From NCBI RefSeq assembly GCF_019510245.1, contig NZ_JAEKKT010000163.1, positions 1 to 49,100 of the forward strand: DNA of 49,100 nucleotides. The letters are read 5' to 3'. The position numbers and the translations under genes were made by a program. The DNA comes from Streptomyces sp. Its GTDB lineage: Bacteria > Actinomycetota > Actinomycetes > Streptomycetales > Streptomycetaceae. The notes under the pieces are model-generated. The model was not told where the DNA came from, did no database searches, and worked only from the letters and a program-made list of their open reading frames with translations. Of this stretch, positions 27,072-35,403 are shown one piece after another; within the stretch, counting starts at the first letter, position 1; each line of letters begins with the position of its first letter.

Positions 27072-28793
27072 GTGGAACCGCACGTCCAGCTCGCGTTCAC
27101 CATGCGCGACACCCCCCGCGCGTACGCGGTCCTGCTCGGGGCCGGCGCCTCGATCTCCGCGGGCATGCCGTCCGCGTGGAACGTCCAGGAGGACCTCATC
27201 GCGCGCCTGGCGGCCGCCGAGGGCACCACCGGGATCGTCGACCTGCACGCCTGGTACCAGGAGCGCTTCGGACACCCAGCCACGTACGACGGCCTCCTGA
27301 CCGCGCTCAGCACAACCCAGCACGAACGGCAGGCCCTGCTGCGTGCCTACTTCGAGCCTAACGACCAGGAGCGTGAGGACGGCCTCAAGCAGCCCACCGC
27401 CGCGCACCGTGCCATCGCCCGGCTGGCCGCAGCCGGCCGCGTGCCGATCGTGCTGACGACCAACTTCGACCGGCTCATGGAGACCGCCCTGCGCGAGGTG
27501 GGCATCGAGCCCACCGTCGTCGCCGACGCCAACGACGCCCGCGGCCTCGCTCCCCTGCACACCATCAAGGCCCTTGTCATTCACATCCACGGCGACTACC
27601 TCGACCACGAGAGCATGCGCAACACCCCCGACGAACTCGACCAGTACGACGAGGAGATCGATCAGCTACTCGACCGTGTGTTCACCGAGTACGGCCTGAT
27701 CATCTCCGGCTGGTCAGCCGAATGGGACCCGGCCCTGCGCAAGGCCATCGTCCGCAGCAGCACCCGCTTCTTCGCCTCCTACTGGGCCGACCCCCGGCCG
27801 CTGCCCGAGAGCGCCCACAAGCTCCTCACCCACCGCGGCCTCACCTACGTCCCGGCCGACGCCGACACCTTCTTCACCGAGATTGCCGACGCCGCTGACG
27901 CAGTCGCCGACCTCGCCCGTCGCCACCCCGTGAGCATCGACATCGCGGTGGCAAGGACCAAGCGCGACCTGAACGGCTTCAGCCAGGCCATCACCCTGCA
28001 CGACACCCTTCGCCGCGAGCTCGACCGCGTCGCCGTCCTCCCCCTGCGCACCACGGGGCCGTGGAACCTTGCCAAGGGCGCTGACATCGAGGCCGAACAC
28101 AACCGCCGGATCGCCACTCTGGAGTCCGAGACGGAACTGCTGCTCGCCCTGGTCGCCGTCACCGCCTACTGGGGCAGCAATACCACCGACCGCTGGTGGC
28201 TCCGCGACATCGAACCCCTCGCCGCACCTCAGCCCCCCGGCGGCCTCCCCGCCCTGACCCGCCTCGCACAGGGTCCCGCCGTCATGATGATCTACACGGC
28301 AGGTATCGCCGCGCTGGCCGCCGAACGCTGGGACACCCTCGTCCAGGTCCTCACCGAGCCGCAGGTAGAGCACCGATGGGGCGGCAAGCCCCACGCCGTG
28401 GCCGCCCTCAGCCCCTACGCGACCCTCAACCCCCCTGGCCGTGAGTCCTCCGAATACCTCCACGACCTGCTGCGCCCCCTCTTCACCCGGCACCTCGCCC
28501 TCAGCACAACCGCCTACAGCGAGGCGTGGGAGCGCTTCGAGTACCTGCGCCTGCTCGTCCAGAACGACGCCGACCAGGGCTTCGACATGCCCCACATCCG
28601 CCAGAACTGCTACCTCGACACGTACGAGCCCGCCCCCGCTACCTGGCTCAGGACTCAGATCGACAAGCACGGCGACCACCTTCCCCTGCTCCGGGAAGGC
28701 TTCCTCGGCGGCAAGCTCACCCGGCTCCAGGACCTGATGGCCTCCGCCGAACTCTCCTTCGATGACATCGCCCACCGCAGGCGCTTCGCGTAG
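27072..28793 (+). CDS. SIR2-domain protein, candidate NAD-degrading defence effector
   Basis: A 573-residue protein with an N-terminal SIR2-like domain. Motifs are LLGAGAS (21-27), VLTTNFDRL (127-135), HIHGDY (171-176) and ISGWSAEWDPAL (211-222). Asn131, Asp133 and His173 are the positions expected to act on NAD+. Proteins of this class deplete NAD+ after phage detection. The C-terminal 330 residues are helical and unassigned, and may be the sensor. The GTG at 27072 has GGAGG six bases upstream. The gene is divergent from the trypsin-like gene across a short A/T-rich segment and convergent with the second tniQ. No transmembrane segment is seen. Confidence 0.83.
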   Translation: MEPHVQLAFTMRDTPRAYAVLLGAGASISAGMPSAWNVQEDLIARLAAAEGTTGIVDLHAWYQERFGHPATYDGLLTALSTTQHERQALLRAYFEPNDQEREDGLKQPTAAHRAIARLAAAGRVPIVLTTNFDRLMETALREVGIEPTVVADANDARGLAPLHTIKALVIHIHGDYLDHESMRNTPDELDQYDEEIDQLLDRVFTEYGLIISGWSAEWDPALRKAIVRSSTRFFASYWADPRPLPESAHKLLTHRGLTYVPADADTFFTEIADAADAVADLARRHPVSIDIAVARTKRDLNGFSQAITLHDTLRRELDRVAVLPLRTTGPWNLAKGADIEAEHNRRIATLESETELLLALVAVTAYWGSNTTDRWWLRDIEPLAAPQPPGGLPALTRLAQGPAVMMIYTAGIAALAAERWDTLVQVLTEPQVEHRWGGKPHAVAALSPYATLNPPGRESSEYLHDLLRPLFTRHLALSTTAYSEAWERFEYLRLLVQNDADQGFDMPHIRQNCYLDTYEPAPATWLRTQIDKHGDHLPLLREGFLGGKLTRLQDLMASAELSFDDIAHRRRFA

Positions 28794-28968
28794 GAGATAC
28801 CCGACCTGGTGCTTGAGCTGAACACCTCGACACAGCAACAGCGTTCACCCCCGCCACCGGGCCAGCGGTACCTTCGCCCATGGACTCCCTCAACACCTCG
28901 CTCGCCGTCCCCAGCACTGTGGTGTGGCGTAGCTGGTGTGCTTGCCTCACGGCACCAGCCCCCGGGCG

Positions 28969-30390
28969 TCAGCCGTCGACCTGGCCCGCGGCAAGAATCT
29001 CTGCCAGCTCCTCGGCGGGCAGGCGGGACCACTGGGCCACGTCCTGAAGCGCCACCCCGGCAGCGACGGCCGCGGCGGCGGTATGCAGCACGGCCCGGTC
29101 TATCAGCTCGGCACTGTGGCTGAGGTGCTCCAGCAGCGTGCGGGCCACCTCGGCGGTGGTGCCGCTTTGCACGCCGCGCAGCTGAGCCAGCTGCTCCCGG
29201 CTCTCGTCGAGCAACTGGGTGATGCGGAGGCGGTGTTCCGCGGGCACGGTGGCGCGCCACCGGGTGCCCGAGCCGCCCGCCTGCCTCTCCGCCGCCCGCA
29301 CGCGCAGCTGGCCGGCCATGGATGCGGGCTGCAGCTCACGCTTCAGCCGCCACGGGTCATCTCGCCATCCTTCGGGCCCGCCGCGTCGTGCGCGCACGAC
29401 GGCCCCCGTCCAGTTGCTCAGCGGGCTGCCGTAATCGGCCGCTGCCAAGGGCCCCAGCCATGTCCGGGCCACCTGTTCGCCCAGCCAGGAGCAGAACGGG
29501 TCATCGGCGTCCCGCGCCCGAGGCTGCGTCCCGCCGCTTGCGCGCCAGGCCAGTTCGGCCGTCGCCGGCTCCAGCAGCGCCCCGGCGACGGTCACGACCT
29601 CGGGGAAGACAGCCGCGTCCCTGCCCACGATCCGCCACCACTCCAGCTCTGACCCCACGCTGCCGCCCGCCAGCTGGTGCAGACGGCGCGGCCAGATCTC
29701 CTCCTGCTCCCAGAACAGGGCCTCCTCCCACCAGCGGGCCACCACCGCATGCGCCACGGCGAACACCTGCTCCGGTTCTACTCCGGCCCGCACCGCACGC
29801 CGCGCCACGCCCGGCCATCGCCGCTGCGCGGCCACCACCTCCGCAACGCCGCGCAGATCGAGGTGCTGCAGGGGCTGGTCGGCGTCCGCGTCCAACAGCC
29901 AGCGTCCGTGCCTGAGGCAGACCCGCCGCCAGTGCGGCACGTACCGCACCGCACGTACCGCCTGCCCGGTGCGCCGCGCGGTGCACAGACGGCAGCCGAA
30001 CGCGGCCGGCCCCACCACCGAGCCCGCCGCCCGCCACCGCGCCTGCGCCACGGCGGCCTCTCTGCCGGTGCTGATCTTGGGGTCGTCCACGGTGAGTGCC
30101 GGCAAAGCGCGCGCCAGCACCGCTGGCTCCACCCTGCACAGCTCGGCGAGCACACGCCGCCCCGCATCGTTGAGCACGACCTCCGCATCGGCCCGCACGC
30201 CGCCGCCGTCGTGCCGCGCAGGAAAGTTACGGCACGTCCACAGCCGCAGCACATTCCCGGCCGCCAGACCGTAGCGGGCTGCAACCCGGCTGATCAGCGA
30301 CGCGGTCAGTTCCCCGGCCAGCGGCACGGTCCGCAACGCCCCTGCTGCCACAGCTCTCCCCTGTGCCGTTTCCTGTTCTTGGAGCCCCAT
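28969..30390 (-). CDS. Second TniQ-family protein, longer type
   Basis: A 473-residue TniQ-family protein. The opening LRTVPLAGELTASLISRVAARYGL (19-42) is the family signature. A zinc-binding set follows: CRLC (C133, C136) and CLRH (C158, H161), within the typical WRRVCLRHGRWLLD context. The long C-terminal part is helical and Arg/Ala-rich and may read target DNA. It is separated from the main transposition operon by the protease and SIR2 genes, and it is not a close copy of the 310-residue TniQ at 18921. ATG at 30390 is preferred, with AGGG six bases upstream; an upstream frame to 30489 lacks support. Two TniQ types could give two target choices. Confidence 0.8.
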   Translation of the reverse strand: MGLQEQETAQGRAVAAGALRTVPLAGELTASLISRVAARYGLAAGNVLRLWTCRNFPARHDGGGVRADAEVVLNDAGRRVLAELCRVEPAVLARALPALTVDDPKISTGREAAVAQARWRAAGSVVGPAAFGCRLCTARRTGQAVRAVRYVPHWRRVCLRHGRWLLDADADQPLQHLDLRGVAEVVAAQRRWPGVARRAVRAGVEPEQVFAVAHAVVARWWEEALFWEQEEIWPRRLHQLAGGSVGSELEWWRIVGRDAAVFPEVVTVAGALLEPATAELAWRASGGTQPRARDADDPFCSWLGEQVARTWLGPLAAADYGSPLSNWTGAVVRARRGGPEGWRDDPWRLKRELQPASMAGQLRVRAAERQAGGSGTRWRATVPAEHRLRITQLLDESREQLAQLRGVQSGTTAEVARTLLEHLSHSAELIDRAVLHTAAAAVAAGVALQDVAQWSRLPAEELAEILAAGQVDG

Positions 30391-30896
30391 GCGGGACCCT
30401 GAAGAAGGTAATGGTGATGGCCGAGATGCTCCCCGGGTCAGGCCGCTGCCAGACTCGGCGCCGGTGTTCCGGCATGACCCACAAGGCAATCGGCGGCTCG
30501 CTGCAGCCTGCCGTTCGCCCGAGTCGTCTGCCGGACGTCGGCGTCGGCCTGGCCCGCCCCGCGCCCCCTCGACCTTGCGTTACGTATTCTCACCTGCACC
30601 CATCACGTCGCCAGCATCTTCTCCCCTTTTATTGTTACGTGTCGACGCCCGGGTCGTGTGGCGGGTTCCGTTACGTGTTGGGTAGGGTGGGGCTTGCTGC
30701 TGGTGGCCCGGGGCAACTCGGGTGCGCTGGAGGTGTGTTGTGTCTGTGGCTGCGCCCTGCCCGTCTTGACCGAGTCCACCCCCGCCCGCTGCTGGTTCGT
30801 GAAAGCGGGGGCGTGGTCGTGTTCAGCGCCCGGTGGTTTGCCGGTGGGCCCGGGGCCGTGCTCAGGCCGTCCCGCTTCTCGTGTCTGGAGATCCTG
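30391..30896. promoter_or_regulatory. Leader region of tap with three GTTACGT repeats
   Basis: No gene is supported in these 506 bases between the divergent tniQ and tap. GTTACGT occurs at 30579-30585, 30634-30640 and 30670-30676, all in the same orientation and each followed by (A/G)T or GT(T/C). The part around 30585-30640 is A/T-rich for this genome (CCCCTTTTATTGTTACG). These features suggest the tap promoter and binding sites for a regulator or for Tap/Tpg themselves. No clear -35/-10 pair was fixed. TAGGGT near 30682 is a possible -10. Confidence 0.4.
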
Positions 30897-33800
30897 ATGT
30901 CTGCCCACTCCGCTGCCCCCGATCCGTCCGCAGCCGAGCCCGCGGCGCAAGGGGCCGGCGGTGCCGCCGATCCGTCCGCCGCTGCGCCGATGCCGGTCGA
31001 GGAGCCGGAGGTGTTGGGGGTGACCGAGGCGCGGAACCGGCTGTATGAGCTGGTGGACGCGGCCCGGGACGAGGGCCGGATGACGGTGGTGGTCAAGCGT
31101 GACGGGAAAACGCACCGTACCTACCGTGCGGCGCTGATTCCGGTGGGCCGGCTGGATGCCGCCTCGCGGGCGAGGCTGGTGGGGTGGCCGTCGTGGGCGC
31201 GGACGGCAGCGCGTCCGAAGCTGGGAGACCGGGTGATCGACGCGGCCGGCCGACCGGGTGTGCCGGGTGTGCCGCAGGTGCTGCTGGACCGTACGACACC
31301 GCTTGCGGTCCTGGTGGACGCTGCCCTGGTCCTGCCCGGCGATGCACTGGTTGCCGTTCCAGTCGGCGGCGCGCCCGCACCGCTCGCACCGGCCGCAGCG
31401 TGGGCGGACGCCGCGCATCTCCCGTCCGGCGCGTCCGCAGCGCCCCAGGCCCATGAGGCCGCTGGAAAGGGCCTGCCCGCTGCCCGCCAGGTCTTCGCTG
31501 CGCCCGAGACCTCCGCCGAACCTGCCGTCGACGTCGCGGACGCCGCGTCAGCCGATGTGTCCGCGGCTGCCGACCTCGCCGTCCCGCCCGCTGGCGAAGG
31601 TGTTGCCGAGGCCGCGGTCGCGGCCTCGGCGAGTTCTGGTGCTGCGCCTGTAATTGCGCCGCCGGCCGTCGCCGACCGCACCGCGGATCTGCAGGGTGCC
31701 GGCCCGGACTCCGTCGGGCCCGACGCCGCTGTGGCCGGCCGGGACGCCGGGGCTGAGCCGGCCGGCCACACTGCCGCTGAGGAAGCCGTCGGCGGCCGGG
31801 ACGCGGGCCGTACGGCGGTCTCGGCGCGTACGGTCGAGGTCCCCCCACTGGTCCCGTCCGCGGGTGGTGGGCTGCACCGGCTGCACGGTCTGGGGGAGGT
31901 CGCCGGGCTGGCCCTGACCGAGGCCGTCGCGCCGCCGGCTGTGCCGCGGTTCGGGTTCGGTCTGCACGCCCTGGATGCCGCGCTGGGGAGCCTGCCGTCG
32001 GGGGTGCTGACGGTGGTGGCGGCCGAGCCGCACGCCGGCGGCTCGCTTCTGGCCGTGCATGCTGCCCGGCACACCGCCCTCACTCGCCAACTCCCCGTGC
32101 TGTACGCGGCGTCGGGCCCGTCGCGGACGGCTGTGGCGCTGCGGGTGATCGCCAGCGAGGCCGGGCTCGACTACCGGCGGCTGCGCACGGGTTCCCTGAC
32201 CGCGGACGAGCAGCAGGCCGCAGCCGCGGTCCAGGCCCGGCTGGCCGCTGCCGACCTGCACGTCGACGACGGCACCGGCCTGAGCGCCGAGGCGATCGCC
32301 GAGACCACCCCCTACGTCGAGGGCCTGGCCCTGGTCGTCGTCGACCGCTTTCAGCACGCGGCCGATCCGTTCATCCCGCTGTCCGGCCCCGCGCTGCCGG
32401 AGGCGGCCCGGGTGCTGGCGCACCTGGCCCGCACCCGGAACGTGCCGGTGGTGGCCGTGCTCGACACCGCCGACCCCGACGCCCTGGCCGCGCTGGACGC
32501 CGCGCACGTCACCCTGACCCTGACCCGCACCGGCAACGACGCCCAGGTGACGGTGGCCGAACGCGACTTCGGCGAGCTGACGACCGTGGCGCTGCGCGCC
32601 GATGTAGCGTGCGCACGCTTCACCGACGCGCCGGCCCGCCCGCGGGACCCGAAGGCCGCGCACGCGTTCGGCAGCGGCAAGGGCGAGAAGGCCACCGCTG
32701 GCCCGGCCGCCGAGGCCGCTCCGGGTGTCGCCCTGCAGCCCGGTCCCGCGCCGACCGTCTCGGCGGCCGTGGGGGAGGGGTTCGCGGCCGTGGAGGCTGA
32801 ACTCCTCGACGCTGCACTGCCGTTCACTTCCGGTGCCCGCCACGGCCTGTCCGCCCGCCTGGCCGGCGCGCTCGCCGCGCTGCGCGAGGCCTCCGCCGCG
32901 CCCGCCCGGGAGGGTGAACTGCCCGGGCTGCGCCAGGCCCTGGACGGCCTCGCCGCCCGCCGCCCGCCGGTGCCGGCCACACCGGAGGGGGAGCGGCTCG
33001 GCGCCGCGCTGGCCGCGTTCACTGCCACTCACCGCGATACCCCCACCAGCGCCCCCACCCCCACCAGCGCCCCCACCCCCACCAGCGCCCCCACCCCGGC
33101 CACCGCCCCGGCCCCGGCGTCGCCGCCGGTCCCTGCCACTGGCACGCCGGAGGCAGGCCCGGCCCCCGCCGCCGCGCCCGCCGAGTTCGCAGAGTCCGAG
33201 ACGGCTGCTGAGGCCTCCGGTGCCGCGCCCGGTGCCGCAGAGGGCGCCCGGGCGGCCGACCTGGCTCGGCGTGTGGTGGAGGCACCGTCGGCGTCGTTCA
33301 GTGACGACACGCCTCCGCCCGAGGACACTCCCGGCACCGGCGGCCGGAACTACACCTTCTTCCTGAACAAGATCCGCGACGCGGTCGAGCAGGCCCTCGA
33401 CGAGACGAACGGCGACGTCGACGCTGCGATCAGCACCCTCAAGAAGAAGGCCGTGCCGGACTCCATGGCCCTGTTCAAACTCACCCGGGTCGGCGCCAAT
33501 TACGTCCACACCGTTTATCCGCCCGCTCTGGATTTCCTCTCGAAACCCGGGCAGGGTGAGGCTGACGGAATTTGGGAAGGCCGCCATAAATGGCGCAACG
33601 CCCCCCTGTATGAGGCCATCAAGAAGGGGGAGCGCCACCCGCTGGACGTGGTCGGCCTGGACACCAACGCGGCCTACCTGTCCGCCTTCAAGACGCACCT
33701 GCCCATCGGCGCACTCAAGCACGACCCGGGCGGGGGCTACGACCGCCGCCGCGCCGGGATCCACCGCGTCGACCACTTCGTATGGCCCCACGACCACCTG

Positions 33801-34304
33801 CCCAACCCGATCGGCAACCGCAAGGAGCCCGGCCCCTACCTCCTGGACGAGGCCACCGTCCGTCTCCTGATCCGCTGCCACGAACTCGACCTGTGCGAGG
33901 CGCCCCGGATCCTGGAATCGTGGACCTCCGGCGCGTCCGAAGCACTCCTGGAGAAATTCCGCCGCGTCCTGCAGCAGGCCCGTCAGACCGCGATCGAAAA
34001 CGAGGACTCGGCCACCGAGGAATACGTCAAAGCCATGTACTCCCGGTTCACCTCCACGATCGGCGAATCAGGAAAGAACCGGGAACTCCGCCGACCCGAG
34101 TGGGTCCACACCATCCGCTCCCAGGCGTTCGCAAGCCTCTGGCTGAAAGGATGGAAAGCCCATCAGGGGGGCCTTATCCTGGTCCAGGCATCCGGCGTCG
34201 ATGAACTTCACGTCGCCGGAGGCGACTGGAAAACAGTCTGGGAAGAGGGCCGCAAGCCCACCCAGATGAAGGTGAAGCGCCTTTACACCCTCGGGGGGAA
34301 TTAA
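30897..34304 (+). CDS. tap: Telomere-associated protein Tap, extended multidomain form
   Basis: A 1135-residue protein directly upstream of tpg. Residues 37-90 resemble a Phd/YefM antitoxin-type DNA-binding fold (VLGVTEARNRLYELVDAARD). Residues about 345-560 resemble a RecA/DnaB core, but the Walker A equivalent (AEPHAGGSLLA) lacks the lysine; LALVVVDRFQ is Walker B-like. An Ala/Pro-rich linker follows. From about 818 to the end is the Tap region. It includes GLDTNAAYLSAF (D922), like motif A of family B polymerases, and ASGVDELHV (D1102), a possible motif C. Tap binds telomere ends and recruits Tpg. The protein is longer than chromosomal Tap as I recall it (about 740 residues). The ATG has GGAG six bases upstream. 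Confidence 0.83.
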   Translation: MSAHSAAPDPSAAEPAAQGAGGAADPSAAAPMPVEEPEVLGVTEARNRLYELVDAARDEGRMTVVVKRDGKTHRTYRAALIPVGRLDAASRARLVGWPSWARTAARPKLGDRVIDAAGRPGVPGVPQVLLDRTTPLAVLVDAALVLPGDALVAVPVGGAPAPLAPAAAWADAAHLPSGASAAPQAHEAAGKGLPAARQVFAAPETSAEPAVDVADAASADVSAAADLAVPPAGEGVAEAAVAASASSGAAPVIAPPAVADRTADLQGAGPDSVGPDAAVAGRDAGAEPAGHTAAEEAVGGRDAGRTAVSARTVEVPPLVPSAGGGLHRLHGLGEVAGLALTEAVAPPAVPRFGFGLHALDAALGSLPSGVLTVVAAEPHAGGSLLAVHAARHTALTRQLPVLYAASGPSRTAVALRVIASEAGLDYRRLRTGSLTADEQQAAAAVQARLAAADLHVDDGTGLSAEAIAETTPYVEGLALVVVDRFQHAADPFIPLSGPALPEAARVLAHLARTRNVPVVAVLDTADPDALAALDAAHVTLTLTRTGNDAQVTVAERDFGELTTVALRADVACARFTDAPARPRDPKAAHAFGSGKGEKATAGPAAEAAPGVALQPGPAPTVSAAVGEGFAAVEAELLDAALPFTSGARHGLSARLAGALAALREASAAPAREGELPGLRQALDGLAARRPPVPATPEGERLGAALAAFTATHRDTPTSAPTPTSAPTPTSAPTPATAPAPASPPVPATGTPEAGPAPAAAPAEFAESETAAEASGAAPGAAEGARAADLARRVVEAPSASFSDDTPPPEDTPGTGGRNYTFFLNKIRDAVEQALDETNGDVDAAISTLKKKAVPDSMALFKLTRVGANYVHTVYPPALDFLSKPGQGEADGIWEGRHKWRNAPLYEAIKKGERHPLDVVGLDTNAAYLSAFKTHLPIGALKHDPGGGYDRRRAGIHRVDHFVWPHDHLPNPIGNRKEPGPYLLDEATVRLLIRCHELDLCEAPRILESWTSGASEALLEKFRRVLQQARQTAIENEDSATEEYVKAMYSRFTSTIGESGKNRELRRPEWVHTIRSQAFASLWLKGWKAHQGGLILVQASGVDELHVAGGDWKTVWEEGRKPTQMKVKRLYTLGGN
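33046..33105 (+). repeat. 18-bp tandem repeat inside tap
   Basis: About three copies of an 18-base unit (CCCACCAGCGCCCCCACC) encode TSAPTP repeats in the flexible Pro/Ala/Thr linker of Tap. The unit length keeps the reading frame. It is probably a length-variable linker produced by slippage and has no sign of separate function. Confidence 0.7.
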
Positions 34305-34307
34305 CCG

Positions 34308-34946
34308 ATGCCGTACGACGACAGCGGCTGGAAAAACTTCGGGACCTACGGCGCGAACCGCTCCCTCGAGAACGTCCGCGGCGGCGTCGCGCTCGGCCGC
34401 GCCCTGGAAGAGGCCCTGGAACGTCAGATCATCGAGGGCGGCATCAAGTCCCCCGTCACTTCCCCCCGCGGCCTGAAGGCGCGCCTGAAGTACCTCAACA
34501 GCGACGCCGGCGTCGAGGCCATGCGGGAGGCCGGGATCACCGTCAAGTCCCGTGCCCTGAAGAACTGGTTCGCCGGCAAGCAGAAGCCCAGCGCCGCGAA
34601 CCTCGAGCTCGTCGACACCGCGTACTGGAACCTGCGCACCCAGCGCATCCTGGACAACCTCGGCGCCTTCAAACAGCACCTCAACAACCAGGGAAAGGGC
34701 ACCGCGGTCGAGATCCACCCCATCGACCAATCCCTGGTCGACGAGCACGCCCGCCGCCCCAACCTCGAAGGCGAGCAGGCCGTGCGGACCCTGCCCGCGG
34801 TGCGCTACATCTGGGACGACGCGGTCGACGCCATGGAAGCCGGCGACGAAGGCAAACTCGAGGAAATCTGGGACGACATCATCACCGAGCTCGACTCCGA
34901 CTGGGGCGCCTACACCTACGTCTCCTACGTCGGCCTCGGCGCCTGA
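34308..34946 (+). CDS. tpg: Terminal protein Tpg
   Basis: A 212-residue protein with the sequence character of Streptomyces terminal proteins. The N-terminus is basic and helical. VKSRALKNWFAGKQKPSAAN (79-98) forms a helix-turn-helix-like region. The C-terminal third is acidic (IWDDAVDAMEAGDEGKLEEI). Tpg is covalently attached to the 5' ends of linear Streptomyces replicons and primes the filling of telomere gaps, with Tap guiding it to the folded overhang. The ATG follows the tap stop by three bases, with GGGGGG upstream, so the two are co-translated. It is somewhat longer than the chromosomal protein as I recall it (about 185 residues). Presence of the pair indicates a linear replicon. Confidence 0.85.
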   Translation: MPYDDSGWKNFGTYGANRSLENVRGGVALGRALEEALERQIIEGGIKSPVTSPRGLKARLKYLNSDAGVEAMREAGITVKSRALKNWFAGKQKPSAANLELVDTAYWNLRTQRILDNLGAFKQHLNNQGKGTAVEIHPIDQSLVDEHARRPNLEGEQAVRTLPAVRYIWDDAVDAMEAGDEGKLEEIWDDIITELDSDWGAYTYVSYVGLGA

Positions 34947-34964
34947 GAAAGGACCCGAACACCC

Positions 34965-35081
34965 ATGCCACCACGCCAACGACGAGGCGACGGCCCGCTG
35001 ATGAACTTCATCAACCTCCTGGGCATCTTCTCGCCCCTCCTCCTCGGCGCCGTCCTCCTCGGCCGCTACCTCGCCGGGTGA
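34965..35081 (+). CDS. Small membrane peptide downstream of tpg
   Basis: A 38-residue frame starting at ATG 34965 with AAGGA about eleven bases upstream, 18 bases after the tpg stop. It begins with a basic segment (MPPRQRRGDG). A hydrophobic helix follows (FINLLGIFSPLLLGAVLLG), giving a single-span membrane peptide with a positive inside end. Close spacing behind tap-tpg suggests the same transcript. It could anchor the telomere complex to the membrane, or be an unrelated small protein. Function is unknown, and the gene call rests on the ribosome-binding site, composition and position. Confidence 0.5.
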   Translation: MPPRQRRGDGPLMNFINLLGIFSPLLLGAVLLGRYLAG

Positions 35082-35403
35082 ACACCCCACCCCGTGTGCT
35101 CCTCTTTCGCCGGCCTGCGGTCGGCGGTGCCGGGTCAGGTGCGGGGAGGGGAGACCATGTGGTGGTACTCGGGCTCGAACAGCGTCGTGGTGGTGCCCGC
35201 CTCGGCGCCGTCGGGCCGGGTGACGTGGAGGGTGACGAGGTCGCTTTGGCCGGGGTGCTGAACGGTCTGCTGGCGGGCCCGTCGTCCTGAGGCAGGGCCC
35301 GGGCACCTGGCCCCGCGTGACCGCCGCGCAGGCCGTTCCGGCCGGTCAGGGGACGCGGATCCGTTGTCCCGTCTGCGTGCGGCTGCAGCTCGCCTTGCGG
35401 CGG
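35082..35403. other. Intergenic region with a possible gene remnant
   Basis: No complete gene is supported. Read on the minus strand, 35135 to about 35240 encodes SDLVTLHVTRPDGAEAGTTT followed by an acidic, His-containing end and a stop. This has a protein-like composition but no start codon or ribosome-binding site of its own. It may be the decayed tail of a gene. Nothing else was recognised. Confidence 0.3.

Noticed and set aside
18136..30390. CRISPR-associated transposon (CAST)
   Set aside because: tnsB, tniB and tniQ are present, but no Cas12k, Cascade genes or repeat-spacer units were found.
33046..33105. CRISPR-like or iteron array
   Set aside because: The repeats are short, directly adjacent, in frame and inside the Pro/Thr/Ala linker of tap, so they are a coding tandem repeat.
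31548..33881. 777-codon minus-strand frame opposite tap
   Set aside because: It is a composition-driven shadow. The plus strand has the tap ribosome-binding site, recognised domains and the coupled tpg gene.
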